This document shows, piece by piece, positions 25,498 to 34,456 of a stretch of 64,000 bases of DNA. Origin of the DNA: an uncultured Flavobacteriales bacterium (GTDB lineage Bacteria > Bacteroidota > Bacteroidia > Flavobacteriales > Crocinitomicaceae); NCBI GenBank assembly GCA_946480815.1, contig CAMLLB010000017.1, forward strand, positions 14,244-78,243, read 5' to 3'. The notes below the pieces were generated by a model. That model did no database searches, was not told where the DNA came from, and saw only the letters and a list, made by a program, of their open reading frames with translations. A program made the position numbers and the translations under genes. The number at the start of each line of letters is the position of its first letter. Positions within the stretch are counted from its first letter, which is position 1.

Positions 25498-28400
25498 ATC
25501 ACTACTCGTTACTCTCCTACTCTCTTTTTCCTTTTCTTTTTTCATCGGAACCCAATCGGCAAGTGCGCAGTGTAATACAAACACTTCTATTTGTACTCCC
25601 GGAACAGCAGGTCCTTTTACTTTTGTAACTCCCGGACCATACGTTAGTTCCTGTCTTGATTTTATTGGCCCGAACATGGGGTATATTATTCTCCATATTA
25701 CCTCATCAGGACCATTAAACATGCTCATTGACGGAAATTCAAGCAGCGGGTTCCTGGACGTTGCTGTTTTTAATATTCCAAACGGACAGGCTCCGTGTAC
25801 TGCCATTCAAAACTTAGGTAATGAAATAGGCTGCAATTATGCAAGTGCAGCCAGTGGTTGTAATCAGTTCGGAACTTATTTCCCATGTAGCTCTTCCGTG
25901 CCTGCTCCAATGGTTACGGCGGGACAAGAAATCATGATCGTGGTTGAAAACTGGAGTGGATCTTCCAGTAATTTCACCATGCAGCTTGGGCCTCCCCCGG
26001 GAGCTCAAACCGGACCTCCGAACCCCGCAATTACACCTGCCGGTCCATTTTGTATTTCTTCCGGATCAACTCAATTAGTTGCTGCCGATATGGGTGGAAC
26101 CTGGTCAGGACCAGGAGTTTCTTCATCCGGAATGTTCAATCCTGCAAGTGCGGGACTTGGCACGCACACAATCAATTATTCGGTTGGTGTAGCTCCTTGT
26201 AATGCAACTTCTTCAACAACAATAACAGTTAACAGTGCAACTGTTACTCCTCCTGCTCCTCAAACCATTTGTTCCGGAGGAAGTGCAACGCTCACAGCCA
26301 GCGGTGCAGGTACTTATACCTGGTCACCATCAACCGGTTTATCGGCCACAACGGGCGCCACTGTAACTGCCAGTCCCGCCAGCACAACAACTTATACCGT
26401 CACCGGAAATACAGCCGGCTGCACCAGTAGCGGGACAGTAACCGTTACCGTTGCTCCATTAACCGTCAGTGTATCACCGAATACCAGTATCTGTTCCGGA
26501 GCTTCCACCACATTAACAGCAAGCGGAGCGACCAATTATACCTGGTCACCGGCAACCGGTCTGTCTTCTACAACAGGTGCTTCTGTGACTGCCAATCCGA
26601 CATCTACAACAACTTATACCGTTACCGGAACGAACGGTTCCTGTTCTGCAACAGCAAACGTAACTGTTACGGTAACTCCGTTAAACCTTACTGTTTCACC
26701 GAATACTACAATTTGTAGCGGTGCTTCAACTACGTTAACGGCCGGAGGTGCAACTTCTTATTCGTGGTCACCTTCAACAGGCTTGTCTGCCTCAACAGGA
26801 GCAAGTGTGAGCGCCAGCCCTTCAGCAACGACAACTTATACTGTTACAGGAACAAGCGGAGCATGTTCTTCGACCCAAACAGTAACGGTAACCGTCACAC
26901 CGCTCGCGCTTACAGTATCTCCTGATGTAAGTATTTGCAATGGTGGATCAACTGTTTTAACAGCAAGCGGGGCGACTAATTATTCCTGGTCACCATCAAC
27001 CGGGTTATCTTCCACAAGCGGAGCATCTGTTACAGCAAATCCATCTACAACAACTACCTATACGGTTTCCGGAACAAGTGGAAGCTGCACATCCTCTTTA
27101 CCTGTGACCGTTACTGTCACACCGGTTGTGGTTGGTGTTACTCCGAGCACAAGTATCTGCAACGGAACTTCAACTACACTAACTGCAACGGGAGCAACTA
27201 ATTATAGCTGGAGCCCATCAACAGGTTTATCTTCCGCTACAGGAGCAACTGTTACGGCGAATCCAACTGTTACAACAACTTATACAGTTACGGGAACTAC
27301 AGGAACCTGTTCAAATACAGCTACAACGACAGTAACCGTAAACCCTGTTCCAACGGTAATCGCTTCCAATAACGGCCCGTTATGTGAAGGAAGTACGATG
27401 CAACTGACGGCAACCAGTCTGCCGGGAACGAGTTATACCTGGTCAGGACCGAACGGGTTCAGCGCCAACACACAAAACGGTTCTATTCCTGCAACAATAA
27501 ATGCCGGAGGAACTTATACCGTAACAACATCCTTAAATGGCTGTACTTCGTCTACCACAACAAACGTGGTCGTTAATTCCGGACAAGTACCGGTAATCAC
27601 TCCAGCGGGTCCTTTCTGTGAAGCCGGAACAAATTCCATACTTTCTGCCAGCATTCCGGGTGGAAACTGGTCTGGAACAGGAATTACGAATGCAACAACC
27701 GGCGAGTTCTCACCTTCACAAGCAGGTGCAGGTTCCCATGCAATCAGTTATACAGTTACCGGAGGATGTGCAACACCAGGAACAACCACGATCGTGGTGA
27801 ATCCGATGCCTGTCGTGCAAATTACAACCCCGGATGCAAGCGGCTGTGCCCCGTTTATCACTTCATTGGCAGATGCAAGTACTCCTTCATCCAGTTCAAT
27901 TACCTGGGATTTCGGAGATGGAAGCACGAATTCAAATCAATTGAACAGTTTCAGCCACACATTCAACAATCCTGGCTGCTATGATGTAACGGTAACTTCT
28001 ACCAGCCCGTCGGGATGTTCCACAACAACTACTTTCCCAAGCTTCATTTGCGTACTGCCAAATGCAGTAGCGGCATTTTCAGTGAATAACCCGATCCATG
28101 GTTTGATGAATCCTGAATTCCACACCTTTAACACTTCGGCAAATGCTTCTATTTATTCCTGGGACTTTGGAGACGGAGAGACAAGCAATGCATTTAACCC
28201 GAGTCACACCTATTCGGAAGATGCAGGAAATTATGTGATCAGACTAATTGCCAATAATACCGGAGATTGTCCGGATACAGCCTGGGTAACAGTAACCATC
28301 CAGGAAGAATTGGTATTCTACGTTCCGAACACCTTTACTCCGGATGGTGATGAATTCAATAATGTATTCTTCCCGGTATTCACTTCCGGTTTTGATCCAT

Positions 28401-28594
28401 ACAACTATACCCTGACAATTTATAACCGCTGGGGAGAAACCTTGTTTGAATCAAACGACACGAAATTTGGCTGGGACGGAACGTATAACGGAGAATTGTG
28501 TAAATCCGGAATCTACACCTGGACCATTCGATTCAAGTCATCCGAATCGGACAAAAAGATAACGAAAACGGGACATGTTCAATTATTAAAATAA
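25484..28594 (+). CDS. Repeat-rich T9SS type B surface protein (gliding-motility-associated C-terminal domain)
   Basis: A 1036-residue secreted protein. Start at 25484 gives signal peptide MKYIKSLLVTLLLSFSFSFFIG...ASA. Residues 30-175 form a Cys-containing N-domain. Ig-like segments follow, then five near-identical 74-residue Ser/Thr-rich modules (252-620; SICSGASTTLTASGAT.Y.WSP.TGLS...TTTYTVTG). Two PKD domains follow (WDFGDGS near 808, WDFGDGE near 893). The type B sorting domain (about 945-1036) contains VPNTFTPDGDEFNN and NRWGETLFES. Export by T9SS and a cell-surface adhesive role are the family expectation. The C-terminal half is strikingly similar in layout to the gene at 62465-64000. 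Confidence 0.9.
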   Translation: MKYIKSLLVTLLLSFSFSFFIGTQSASAQCNTNTSICTPGTAGPFTFVTPGPYVSSCLDFIGPNMGYIILHITSSGPLNMLIDGNSSSGFLDVAVFNIPNGQAPCTAIQNLGNEIGCNYASAASGCNQFGTYFPCSSSVPAPMVTAGQEIMIVVENWSGSSSNFTMQLGPPPGAQTGPPNPAITPAGPFCISSGSTQLVAADMGGTWSGPGVSSSGMFNPASAGLGTHTINYSVGVAPCNATSSTTITVNSATVTPPAPQTICSGGSATLTASGAGTYTWSPSTGLSATTGATVTASPASTTTYTVTGNTAGCTSSGTVTVTVAPLTVSVSPNTSICSGASTTLTASGATNYTWSPATGLSSTTGASVTANPTSTTTYTVTGTNGSCSATANVTVTVTPLNLTVSPNTTICSGASTTLTAGGATSYSWSPSTGLSASTGASVSASPSATTTYTVTGTSGACSSTQTVTVTVTPLALTVSPDVSICNGGSTVLTASGATNYSWSPSTGLSSTSGASVTANPSTTTTYTVSGTSGSCTSSLPVTVTVTPVVVGVTPSTSICNGTSTTLTATGATNYSWSPSTGLSSATGATVTANPTVTTTYTVTGTTGTCSNTATTTVTVNPVPTVIASNNGPLCEGSTMQLTATSLPGTSYTWSGPNGFSANTQNGSIPATINAGGTYTVTTSLNGCTSSTTTNVVVNSGQVPVITPAGPFCEAGTNSILSASIPGGNWSGTGITNATTGEFSPSQAGAGSHAISYTVTGGCATPGTTTIVVNPMPVVQITTPDASGCAPFITSLADASTPSSSSITWDFGDGSTNSNQLNSFSHTFNNPGCYDVTVTSTSPSGCSTTTTFPSFICVLPNAVAAFSVNNPIHGLMNPEFHTFNTSANASIYSWDFGDGETSNAFNPSHTYSEDAGNYVIRLIANNTGDCPDTAWVTVTIQEELVFYVPNTFTPDGDEFNNVFFPVFTSGFDPYNYTLTIYNRWGETLFESNDTKFGWDGTYNGELCKSGIYTWTIRFKSSESDKKITKTGHVQLLK
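26237..27343 (+). repeat. Five tandem ~222-bp coding repeats
   Basis: Modules at about residues 252-325, 326-400, 401-474, 475-548 and 549-620 of the adhesin share the pattern SICSG-STTLTASGA-Y-WSPSTGLSS-TGA-V-A-P--TTTYTVTGT-G-C. DNA copies have diverged mainly at synonymous sites. Confidence 0.9.
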
Positions 28595-28618
28595 AAAAGA
28601 GGCTTAGGCCTCTTTTTT
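28595..28618. terminator. Terminator between convergent adhesin and M61 genes
   Basis: An A-run then GAGGC-TTAG-GCCTC followed by seven T; symmetrical enough to work in both directions. Confidence 0.85.
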
Positions 28619-28652
28619 TGTTCAAATGTTCAATGGTTAAAAAGGTTCAAAC

Positions 28653-28688
28653 TTTGAACTCTTTGAACTCTTTGAACTCTTTGAACTT
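28653..28688. repeat. Four tandem copies of a 9-bp unit
   Basis: TTTGAACTC is repeated at 28653, 28662, 28671 and 28680 (the last ends in T). Just upstream GGTTCAAAC can pair with it. It abuts the 3' end of the M61 gene. Confidence 0.85.
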
Positions 28689-28691
28689 TTT

Positions 28692-30401
28692 TTATTTCCC
28701 CCAATATTCAAATGCTTTTTTCTGTGCGTTATTCGGATTTTCGATCACCTGTACTCCGTATTCCAGATAGAAACTTCTTTGAACTTCCGGTAAAGGTAAT
28801 TCCAGAATTCTTCCCTGGCGAATCACGGTCAATCGTTTATTCTGATCATCCAGGTAAGACAACCAATTGTCAATATCGCCATTCAATTTGAATTCATTTA
28901 CGCCAATGATTTCATCATTGATCATCAATCCTGTAAGATCTGCTGGAGAACCGGGATAAATTGCTGTCACCTGGAAATGCGCTCCCAACTGCACTGCTTT
29001 GAATCCGACTCTGCCGGCAGAATATTTTTGATTTGGTTTATGTGTCAACTCCAATCCGATGGACTCCAGTGCTTCGGTTAAAATCGCTTCAAACGGCCTT
29101 GTTCCATAGAAATAATCTGTGATCAGTTCCTCTATTTCAGGACCGGCCAATTCTTTCAATAAACCAAGGTAGTCTTCTTCACTAACTCCTTTCCCATTCA
29201 ATGCAAAATTGAAATACAGTCGTTTCATCAACTCATCCAATCCGTGTTTGTTTGCCGAATGCTCGCGGATCTTCACATCACAAACGAATGCCAATAAACA
29301 ACCTTCCGTATAAATAGAAACCTTTCGTCCCGGTGCCCCAGGTATATAACCATCCAGCCAGGTATCGTAAGAAGAATCTGCAACCGAATAATGGAAACGA
29401 CCGAAATTATCAAAGTGTTTCTGCAATTGTCCGGTAAATTCATGCAAATACTGGTTCAAATCAAAAACACCTGATTTATATAGCATCAAATCTCCCATAT
29501 AGGTGGTTACACCTTCACACAAATAACCCAGTTTAGAAAGGTTTTCCTTTTGATAATCGTATGGGAACATTTCAATCGGGCGAATAGCCTTCACATTCCA
29601 GGTGTGATACAATTCATGGGAAGAAACACCCAATAATTCCGTGTAAAGCGCACCAAAAACATCATATGTAGGTCCAAGCGCAATGACAGTCGATTTCTGA
29701 TGTTCTACTCCATGATAGGCTTTATAAGGAAGAATGTGGAACAAAAAGTGATAATGCGGAACCGGAAATTCGATAAACTTCTCGATCTGTTTATCTGTAA
29801 ATGCTTTAAAATCTCTGATTAATCTGGTCCAATCGACAATGCAATCTCCCTGGAACCACAAATGGAAGATCGTTCCATGCGATTCGTATTGATTGTATTG
29901 CAAAGAGGCCGAACAAATGAAAGGTGAATCTGCCAATTCATCAAAATTTGCAGCTTTCAGCACATTACCTTCTCTTTCCATAGAACACGCAATATTCCAA
30001 TCGGAAGGAATGTTCAGGATCACTTCACAAGCTTCGTCTTTTTTCCCCTCCTGGTAAACAAAACAGTTGACCGGGTTGGAATACAATAATTCCTTGCTCA
30101 GATAAGTTGATCCAGCATTCAGCTCAGCAGCATAATAGCTATATTCTACGCGAATGGTCGTAGGTTCCGTAACCCGAATTTCCCAGGAAGAAAGATCCAC
30201 TTTACGGAAATCGACCGCTTTCCCTTCAGAGTTGAATACTTTGAATCCTCTGACGTTCTTTGCAAAATTTCCCAGCTCGTACCTTCCGGGTCTCCATTTC
30301 GGTAAATGAATAATTGCATTCGGAGCTACATTCTCAAAAATTACTCTGAATTGGATGTATTGCTGATTTGCCTGTTCGATCGCTAAATGATACTGAGCCA
30401 T
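28692..30401 (-). CDS. M61 family metallopeptidase (glycyl aminopeptidase type) with PDZ domain
   Basis: A 569-residue protein without a signal peptide, so probably cytoplasmic. An N-terminal beta domain (1-170; YHLAIEQANQQYIQFRVIFENV) precedes the catalytic domain with zinc motif HELYH (262-266) and third ligand Glu296 in CEGVTTY. A PDZ domain lies at about 455-540 (YPGSPADLTGLMINDEIIGVNEFKLNGD). This order is diagnostic of M61 aminopeptidases, which release N-terminal Gly/Ala. Monocistronic; convergent with the adhesin gene. Confidence 0.92.
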   Translation of the reverse strand: MAQYHLAIEQANQQYIQFRVIFENVAPNAIIHLPKWRPGRYELGNFAKNVRGFKVFNSEGKAVDFRKVDLSSWEIRVTEPTTIRVEYSYYAAELNAGSTYLSKELLYSNPVNCFVYQEGKKDEACEVILNIPSDWNIACSMEREGNVLKAANFDELADSPFICSASLQYNQYESHGTIFHLWFQGDCIVDWTRLIRDFKAFTDKQIEKFIEFPVPHYHFLFHILPYKAYHGVEHQKSTVIALGPTYDVFGALYTELLGVSSHELYHTWNVKAIRPIEMFPYDYQKENLSKLGYLCEGVTTYMGDLMLYKSGVFDLNQYLHEFTGQLQKHFDNFGRFHYSVADSSYDTWLDGYIPGAPGRKVSIYTEGCLLAFVCDVKIREHSANKHGLDELMKRLYFNFALNGKGVSEEDYLGLLKELAGPEIEELITDYFYGTRPFEAILTEALESIGLELTHKPNQKYSAGRVGFKAVQLGAHFQVTAIYPGSPADLTGLMINDEIIGVNEFKLNGDIDNWLSYLDDQNKRLTVIRQGRILELPLPEVQRSFYLEYGVQVIENPNNAQKKAFEYWGK

Positions 30402-30941
30402 TTTGTCAATTTTTGCTCAAAATTAGAAAATCCGTAAAGAATACTTGTTTTTCATTTACCACAAATGCACAAATGTTTGGAGGCGCTTACCAGTGGGAAT
30501 TATGTACTTTAATCAGGTAACGACAAAAGCATCAATAAATTCTATCCAAAAATTCAGACATTTTTTAGCTGAATCCCAGTTAAACAAAGGGCTGTTCGCA
30601 ATATCGCGAACATGCAAATTTAGAACCATTTAAAGCAAATTCGAACACTCAAAAAAAATGTATCATCTGAAATCACCTGACTTAAATACATAATTCCCCT
30701 TACCAGTCGCCTCTTTTTTCCAAATTATTTCGCATGATGTATTTCATATAAAAGCGAGACCTGTGCGCCTATGCTAAAGCTTCAGCGTAAGCATTAGGCG
30801 AGCAATTAATTTGCGCATTTGCGGGAAAAGATATATTCGATAGCAAAGCGGGAATAATCTATTTTGAATTCGGCAGCAGATTCGTTCACAATTCCTGAGA
30901 ATTGATTAATTTCGTCCCATTACATTTTATTGAAAAAAGAA
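30402..30941. other. 540-bp divergent intergenic region upstream of lpdA
   Basis: I see no credible gene; a 62-codon frame at 30445-30633 lacks any coding character. It contains a hairpin GTTCGC-AATATC-GCGAAC (30594-30611), the palindromic repeat at 30764-30800, and near lpdA the palindrome CAATTC-CTGA-GAATTG (30889-30904) followed by a -7-like TAATTTCG (30907-30914). The last two together may be operator and promoter of lpdA. Confidence 0.55.
30764..30800 (+). repeat. 32-bp imperfect-palindrome repeat, copy 2
   Basis: The second copy of the 12487-12518 element, here extended to a palindrome with outer arms CGCCTA and TAGGCG (30766-30800). Confidence 0.75.
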
Positions 30942-32333
30942 ATGAATTACGATATCATAGTTATTGGAAGTGGTCCCGGCGGATATGTTACCGCTATTCG
31001 CGCATCACAATTGGGTTTGAAAACTGCAGTTGTAGAGCGTGATTCATTGGGTGGAATCTGTTTAAACTGGGGATGTATTCCAACAAAAGCATTATTGAAA
31101 AGTGCAAACGTGTTTGAATACATTCAACATGCGTCTGACTACGGAATTACCGTAAAGGATTCAAAAGCAGATTTCGGAGGAATGGTTGAGCGTTCCAGAG
31201 GCGTTGCCAATGGAATGAGCCAGGGGATCCAATTCCTGATGAAGAAGAACAAGATCGATGTTATCAAAGGTACAGGTGTTCTGAAGGCTGGAAAAAAGGT
31301 TGCTGTTACAGGTGAAGACGGTAAAGTAACGGAGTATTCTGCTGATAAAGGAATTATCATCGCAACCGGAGCACGTTCCCGTCAATTACCGAACTTACCG
31401 CAAGACGGATCGAAGATCATCGGATACCGTGAAGCAATGAGCATGAAAACGCAGCCTAAGAAAATGGTTGTTGTTGGTTCAGGTGCAATCGGTGTGGAGT
31501 TTGCTTATTTCTACAATGCAATCGGAACAGAAGTTACAGTTGTTGAATACTTACCGAACGTAGTTCCGATCGAAGACGAAGAAGTATCAAAACAATTGGA
31601 GAAATCTTTCAAGAAAGCTGGGATCAATATCATGACAAACGCTTCTGTTGAAGCAGTGGATACTTCAGGAAAAGGATGTGTTGTAACGATCAAAACAGCT
31701 AAAGGGGAAGAAAAAATCGAATGTGATGTAGTTCTTTCTGCTGTTGGAATCCAGGCAAACATTGAAAATATCGGATTGGAAGAATTAGGAATCGTTGTTG
31801 ACAAAGGAAGAATCCTTGTAAACGATTTCTACCAGACAAACATCCCTGGTTATTTCGCAATCGGGGACGTAATCCCTACTGCTGCATTGGCTCACGTAGC
31901 TTCTGCCGAAGGAATTATCTGTGTTGAGAAAATTGCAGGACACCACCCGGAACCATTGGATTACGGAAACATCCCGGGATGTACATACTGTTCTCCTGAA
32001 GTAGCATCTGTCGGAATGACTGAAAAAGCTGCTAAGGAAGCCGGAATGGAGATCAAAGTGGGTAAATTCCCGTTCTCTGCATCTGGTAAGGCATCTGCTG
32101 CCGGAGCAAAAGACGGTTTCGTGAAGTTGATTTTCGACGCGAAATACGGTGAATTATTGGGAGCTCACATGATCGGAGCGAACGTAACTGAAATGATTGC
32201 TGAGATCGTTGCTATCCGCAAGCTGGAAGTAACCGGTGAAGAATTGATCAAAACGGTTCACCCGCATCCAACGATGTCTGAAGCGGTAATGGAAGCTGCT
32301 GCAGCTGCGTATGGAGAAGTGATCCATTTGTAA
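30942..32333 (+). CDS. lpdA: Dihydrolipoyl dehydrogenase (E3)
   Basis: A 463-residue FAD- and NAD-dependent flavoprotein that reoxidises dihydrolipoamide in the 2-oxoacid dehydrogenase complexes. The FAD-binding GSGPGG (9-14) is followed by redox-active Cys40 and Cys45 in GGICLNWGCIPTK, the NAD-binding VVVGSGAIGVEFAYF, and the second-subunit base His442/Glu447 in HPHPTMSE. ATG 30942 was chosen over a TTG four codons upstream. The Trp between the cysteines is the variant seen in PDH-associated E3 enzymes of several phyla. It probably serves the PdhA/PdhC complex encoded at 12951-15323. Codon use suggests high expression. Confidence 0.95.
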   Translation: MNYDIIVIGSGPGGYVTAIRASQLGLKTAVVERDSLGGICLNWGCIPTKALLKSANVFEYIQHASDYGITVKDSKADFGGMVERSRGVANGMSQGIQFLMKKNKIDVIKGTGVLKAGKKVAVTGEDGKVTEYSADKGIIIATGARSRQLPNLPQDGSKIIGYREAMSMKTQPKKMVVVGSGAIGVEFAYFYNAIGTEVTVVEYLPNVVPIEDEEVSKQLEKSFKKAGINIMTNASVEAVDTSGKGCVVTIKTAKGEEKIECDVVLSAVGIQANIENIGLEELGIVVDKGRILVNDFYQTNIPGYFAIGDVIPTAALAHVASAEGIICVEKIAGHHPEPLDYGNIPGCTYCSPEVASVGMTEKAAKEAGMEIKVGKFPFSASGKASAAGAKDGFVKLIFDAKYGELLGAHMIGANVTEMIAEIVAIRKLEVTGEELIKTVHPHPTMSEAVMEAAAAAYGEVIHL

Positions 32334-32392
32334 TCAGACTTTAAGACGTCAGGACATTAAGATTTTAAGACTGATGTACACACTACTATATT

Positions 32393-32424
32393 AAAACCTT
32401 CGGAATTGCTTCCGAAGGTTTTTT
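32393..32424 (+). terminator. lpdA terminator, 13-bp perfect stem
   Basis: AAAACCTTCGGAA (32393-32405), loop TTGC, TTCCGAAGGTTTT (32410-32422), followed by more T. Confidence 0.95.
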
Positions 32425-32806
32425 GTTTTATGGGCGATATGCAGGATCATAGCGGACGCATGTATCTTGTCACTACTATTTTTATACCACAGTCAAATCC
32501 TCGTTAAAAACACTTTTCCAAATCACCTGTTTATTTATTTCATAAAAAAATAACACCAACTAGCGAATTCGTTCAGTAAACCTCTTCGCCTTAACAAACA
32601 GCCCTTAAGCCAAAAAGAAACTAATTCTCTTGTTATAAAATTTAACCTGACGCTTTCATTTTTATTGAATTTGTAAAACAAAAATTCTAACTTGGGTTTC
32701 TCTAAACTCAAAAACAGAACTGAATCTCTCTTCTCTCCTATGTGATCTAACAGGGTTAATGATTGTACTATTGATTTTGTAGATAAACGAACACAACTAT
32801 TGACTT
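32425..32806. other. 382-bp A/T-rich region upstream of the DUF1800 operon
   Basis: No gene is visible. It probably holds the promoter of the DUF1800-DUF1501 operon: TAACTTGG near 32687 and TTGATTTTG near 32770 resemble -7 boxes, neither convincing. Confidence 0.4.
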
Positions 32807-34444
32807 ATGGCTTCTCTCAACCCGATTACAGGAGCCTTGGGTACTCAAAGAGCCGCACATTTACTGCGTCGTGCTACTTTAGGTCCAAGACTGCAAGATA
32901 TTTCCTCTTTCGCAGGAATGACAGCCCAGGCAGCTATTACTGCGCTGACACAAACTCAGCCGATCCCGGCACTTCCTATCGATCCTGCAAGTGGTACTGA
33001 TTGGGTTTATCCCAATACGGTAAGTCCGAACAGCACAAGCTTGTCTGATTACACCCGCAGCTGGTGGATGGAAAACATGCGTTCTTCGGGACCTAATCTG
33101 ACCGAGCGAATGATCTGGTTCTATCACACGCATTTTCCAATGATCATGAGCCGGATTGAAAACAATCAGCAGTTCTCAATCGATTATCTCCGTTTATTGC
33201 GCTATTATGCCCTGGGAAATTACAAAGACCTGACAAAGGCGCTTGTTATTGATAATGCGATGCTCCTTCATTTGGATGGAAACCTGAATATCAAAGGTGT
33301 TCCACAGGAAAACTTTGCGCGGGAATTCCTGGAATTGTATACAGTCGGGAAAGGCGAAGAAGTGAGTTTGGGGGATTATACCAATTTCACGGAACAGGAT
33401 GTGCAGGCACTCACCAAAGCTTTAACAGGTTGGGGAATCGATCCTACTTTTCAAACGATCGACCCGGTAACCAATCTTCCGACAGGAAAAGTGAAAGGTT
33501 CCGCCACAACTTCTTCTCAACACGATGTAACAGCAAAACAATTTTCAGGAGCTTTCAATAATACAGTCATTCAAACAGGAAGTGTTACCGGAACGAATGC
33601 GGCTATAGCTGCTGTTTATACGGAACTGGACGACATTCTGAATATGGTTTTTGCTTCACCGCATACCGCGAAACATATCTGCAGAAGAATTTACCGGGAA
33701 TTTGTTTACTACGATATAACCGCCGAAGTCGAATCGGATATTATTGAACCGCTGGCAACAACATTGGTTAGCAATAATTACAACATTACTTCTGTACTGG
33801 AGGTTTTGCTGCAAAGCGAACATTTTTACGATCTCGATACCCCGATAACGGAAGACAACAACATCGGTGCGATCATAAAATCACCGATGGACCTGGTGAT
33901 CGGGACGATGCGCTTGTTTAATCTGACTGTTCCGGACAAAACGACTCAGTTGGTGGCCCATTACGAAATGTACGGTCAGCTGATCGGCCAACTGGAACTC
34001 CAGGGACTTCAGTTCTTTGAACCTTATGATGTTGCAGGGTACGAACCTTATTACCAGTTCCCGGATTACCACCGTTACTGGATATCGTCTAATTACCTGG
34101 CAAACCGGTATAAATTTTCAGAACTACTGATTACCGGGTTTACAGGAATGAACGGAAATTTATTAAAACTGGATGTCGTGGCATTTGTGGATACCAACTG
34201 TTCCAACCCGGGAGATGCGGATACGCTGATCCAGGAATTGGTGGGCTGGCTATTCCCGATTACACTGGATACCACTCGTTTCAATTATTTCAGAGACGAC
34301 GTGTTACTGGATCAGCTTTCAGCTGCCAACTGGACAGCCGAATGGAATAATTACGTGAATACAAGCAGCGATGTCACTGTCCGTTTACAACTGGAATCCT
34401 TGATCAACGCAATGATGCAAACACCCGAATACCAACTATTTTAA
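32807..34444 (+). CDS. DUF1800 family protein
   Basis: A 545-residue protein. The N-terminus GTQRAAHLLRRATLGPR and the later ERMIWFYHTHFP, PQENFAREFLELYTVGKG and LTKALTGWGI are characteristic of DUF1800. The function of this widespread family is unknown. Unlike most secreted partners it shows no signal peptide here. It is followed 12 nt later by a DUF1501 gene; DUF1800-DUF1501 pairs recur in Bacteroidota, Planctomycetota and Proteobacteria. The ATG at 32807 is the natural start. Confidence 0.85.
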   Translation: MASLNPITGALGTQRAAHLLRRATLGPRLQDISSFAGMTAQAAITALTQTQPIPALPIDPASGTDWVYPNTVSPNSTSLSDYTRSWWMENMRSSGPNLTERMIWFYHTHFPMIMSRIENNQQFSIDYLRLLRYYALGNYKDLTKALVIDNAMLLHLDGNLNIKGVPQENFAREFLELYTVGKGEEVSLGDYTNFTEQDVQALTKALTGWGIDPTFQTIDPVTNLPTGKVKGSATTSSQHDVTAKQFSGAFNNTVIQTGSVTGTNAAIAAVYTELDDILNMVFASPHTAKHICRRIYREFVYYDITAEVESDIIEPLATTLVSNNYNITSVLEVLLQSEHFYDLDTPITEDNNIGAIIKSPMDLVIGTMRLFNLTVPDKTTQLVAHYEMYGQLIGQLELQGLQFFEPYDVAGYEPYYQFPDYHRYWISSNYLANRYKFSELLITGFTGMNGNLLKLDVVAFVDTNCSNPGDADTLIQELVGWLFPITLDTTRFNYFRDDVLLDQLSAANWTAEWNNYVNTSSDVTVRLQLESLINAMMQTPEYQLF

Positions 34445-34456
34445 AAACTACGCCCT

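Noticed and set aside
26237..27343. Possible CRISPR array from regularly spaced repeats
   Set aside because: The units are 222 bp long, in frame, and encode conserved protein modules; no short repeats with unique spacers exist.
30445..30633. 62-codon frame in the lpdA upstream region
   Set aside because: It begins in A/T-rich intergenic DNA, lacks plausible protein character and crosses a hairpin.
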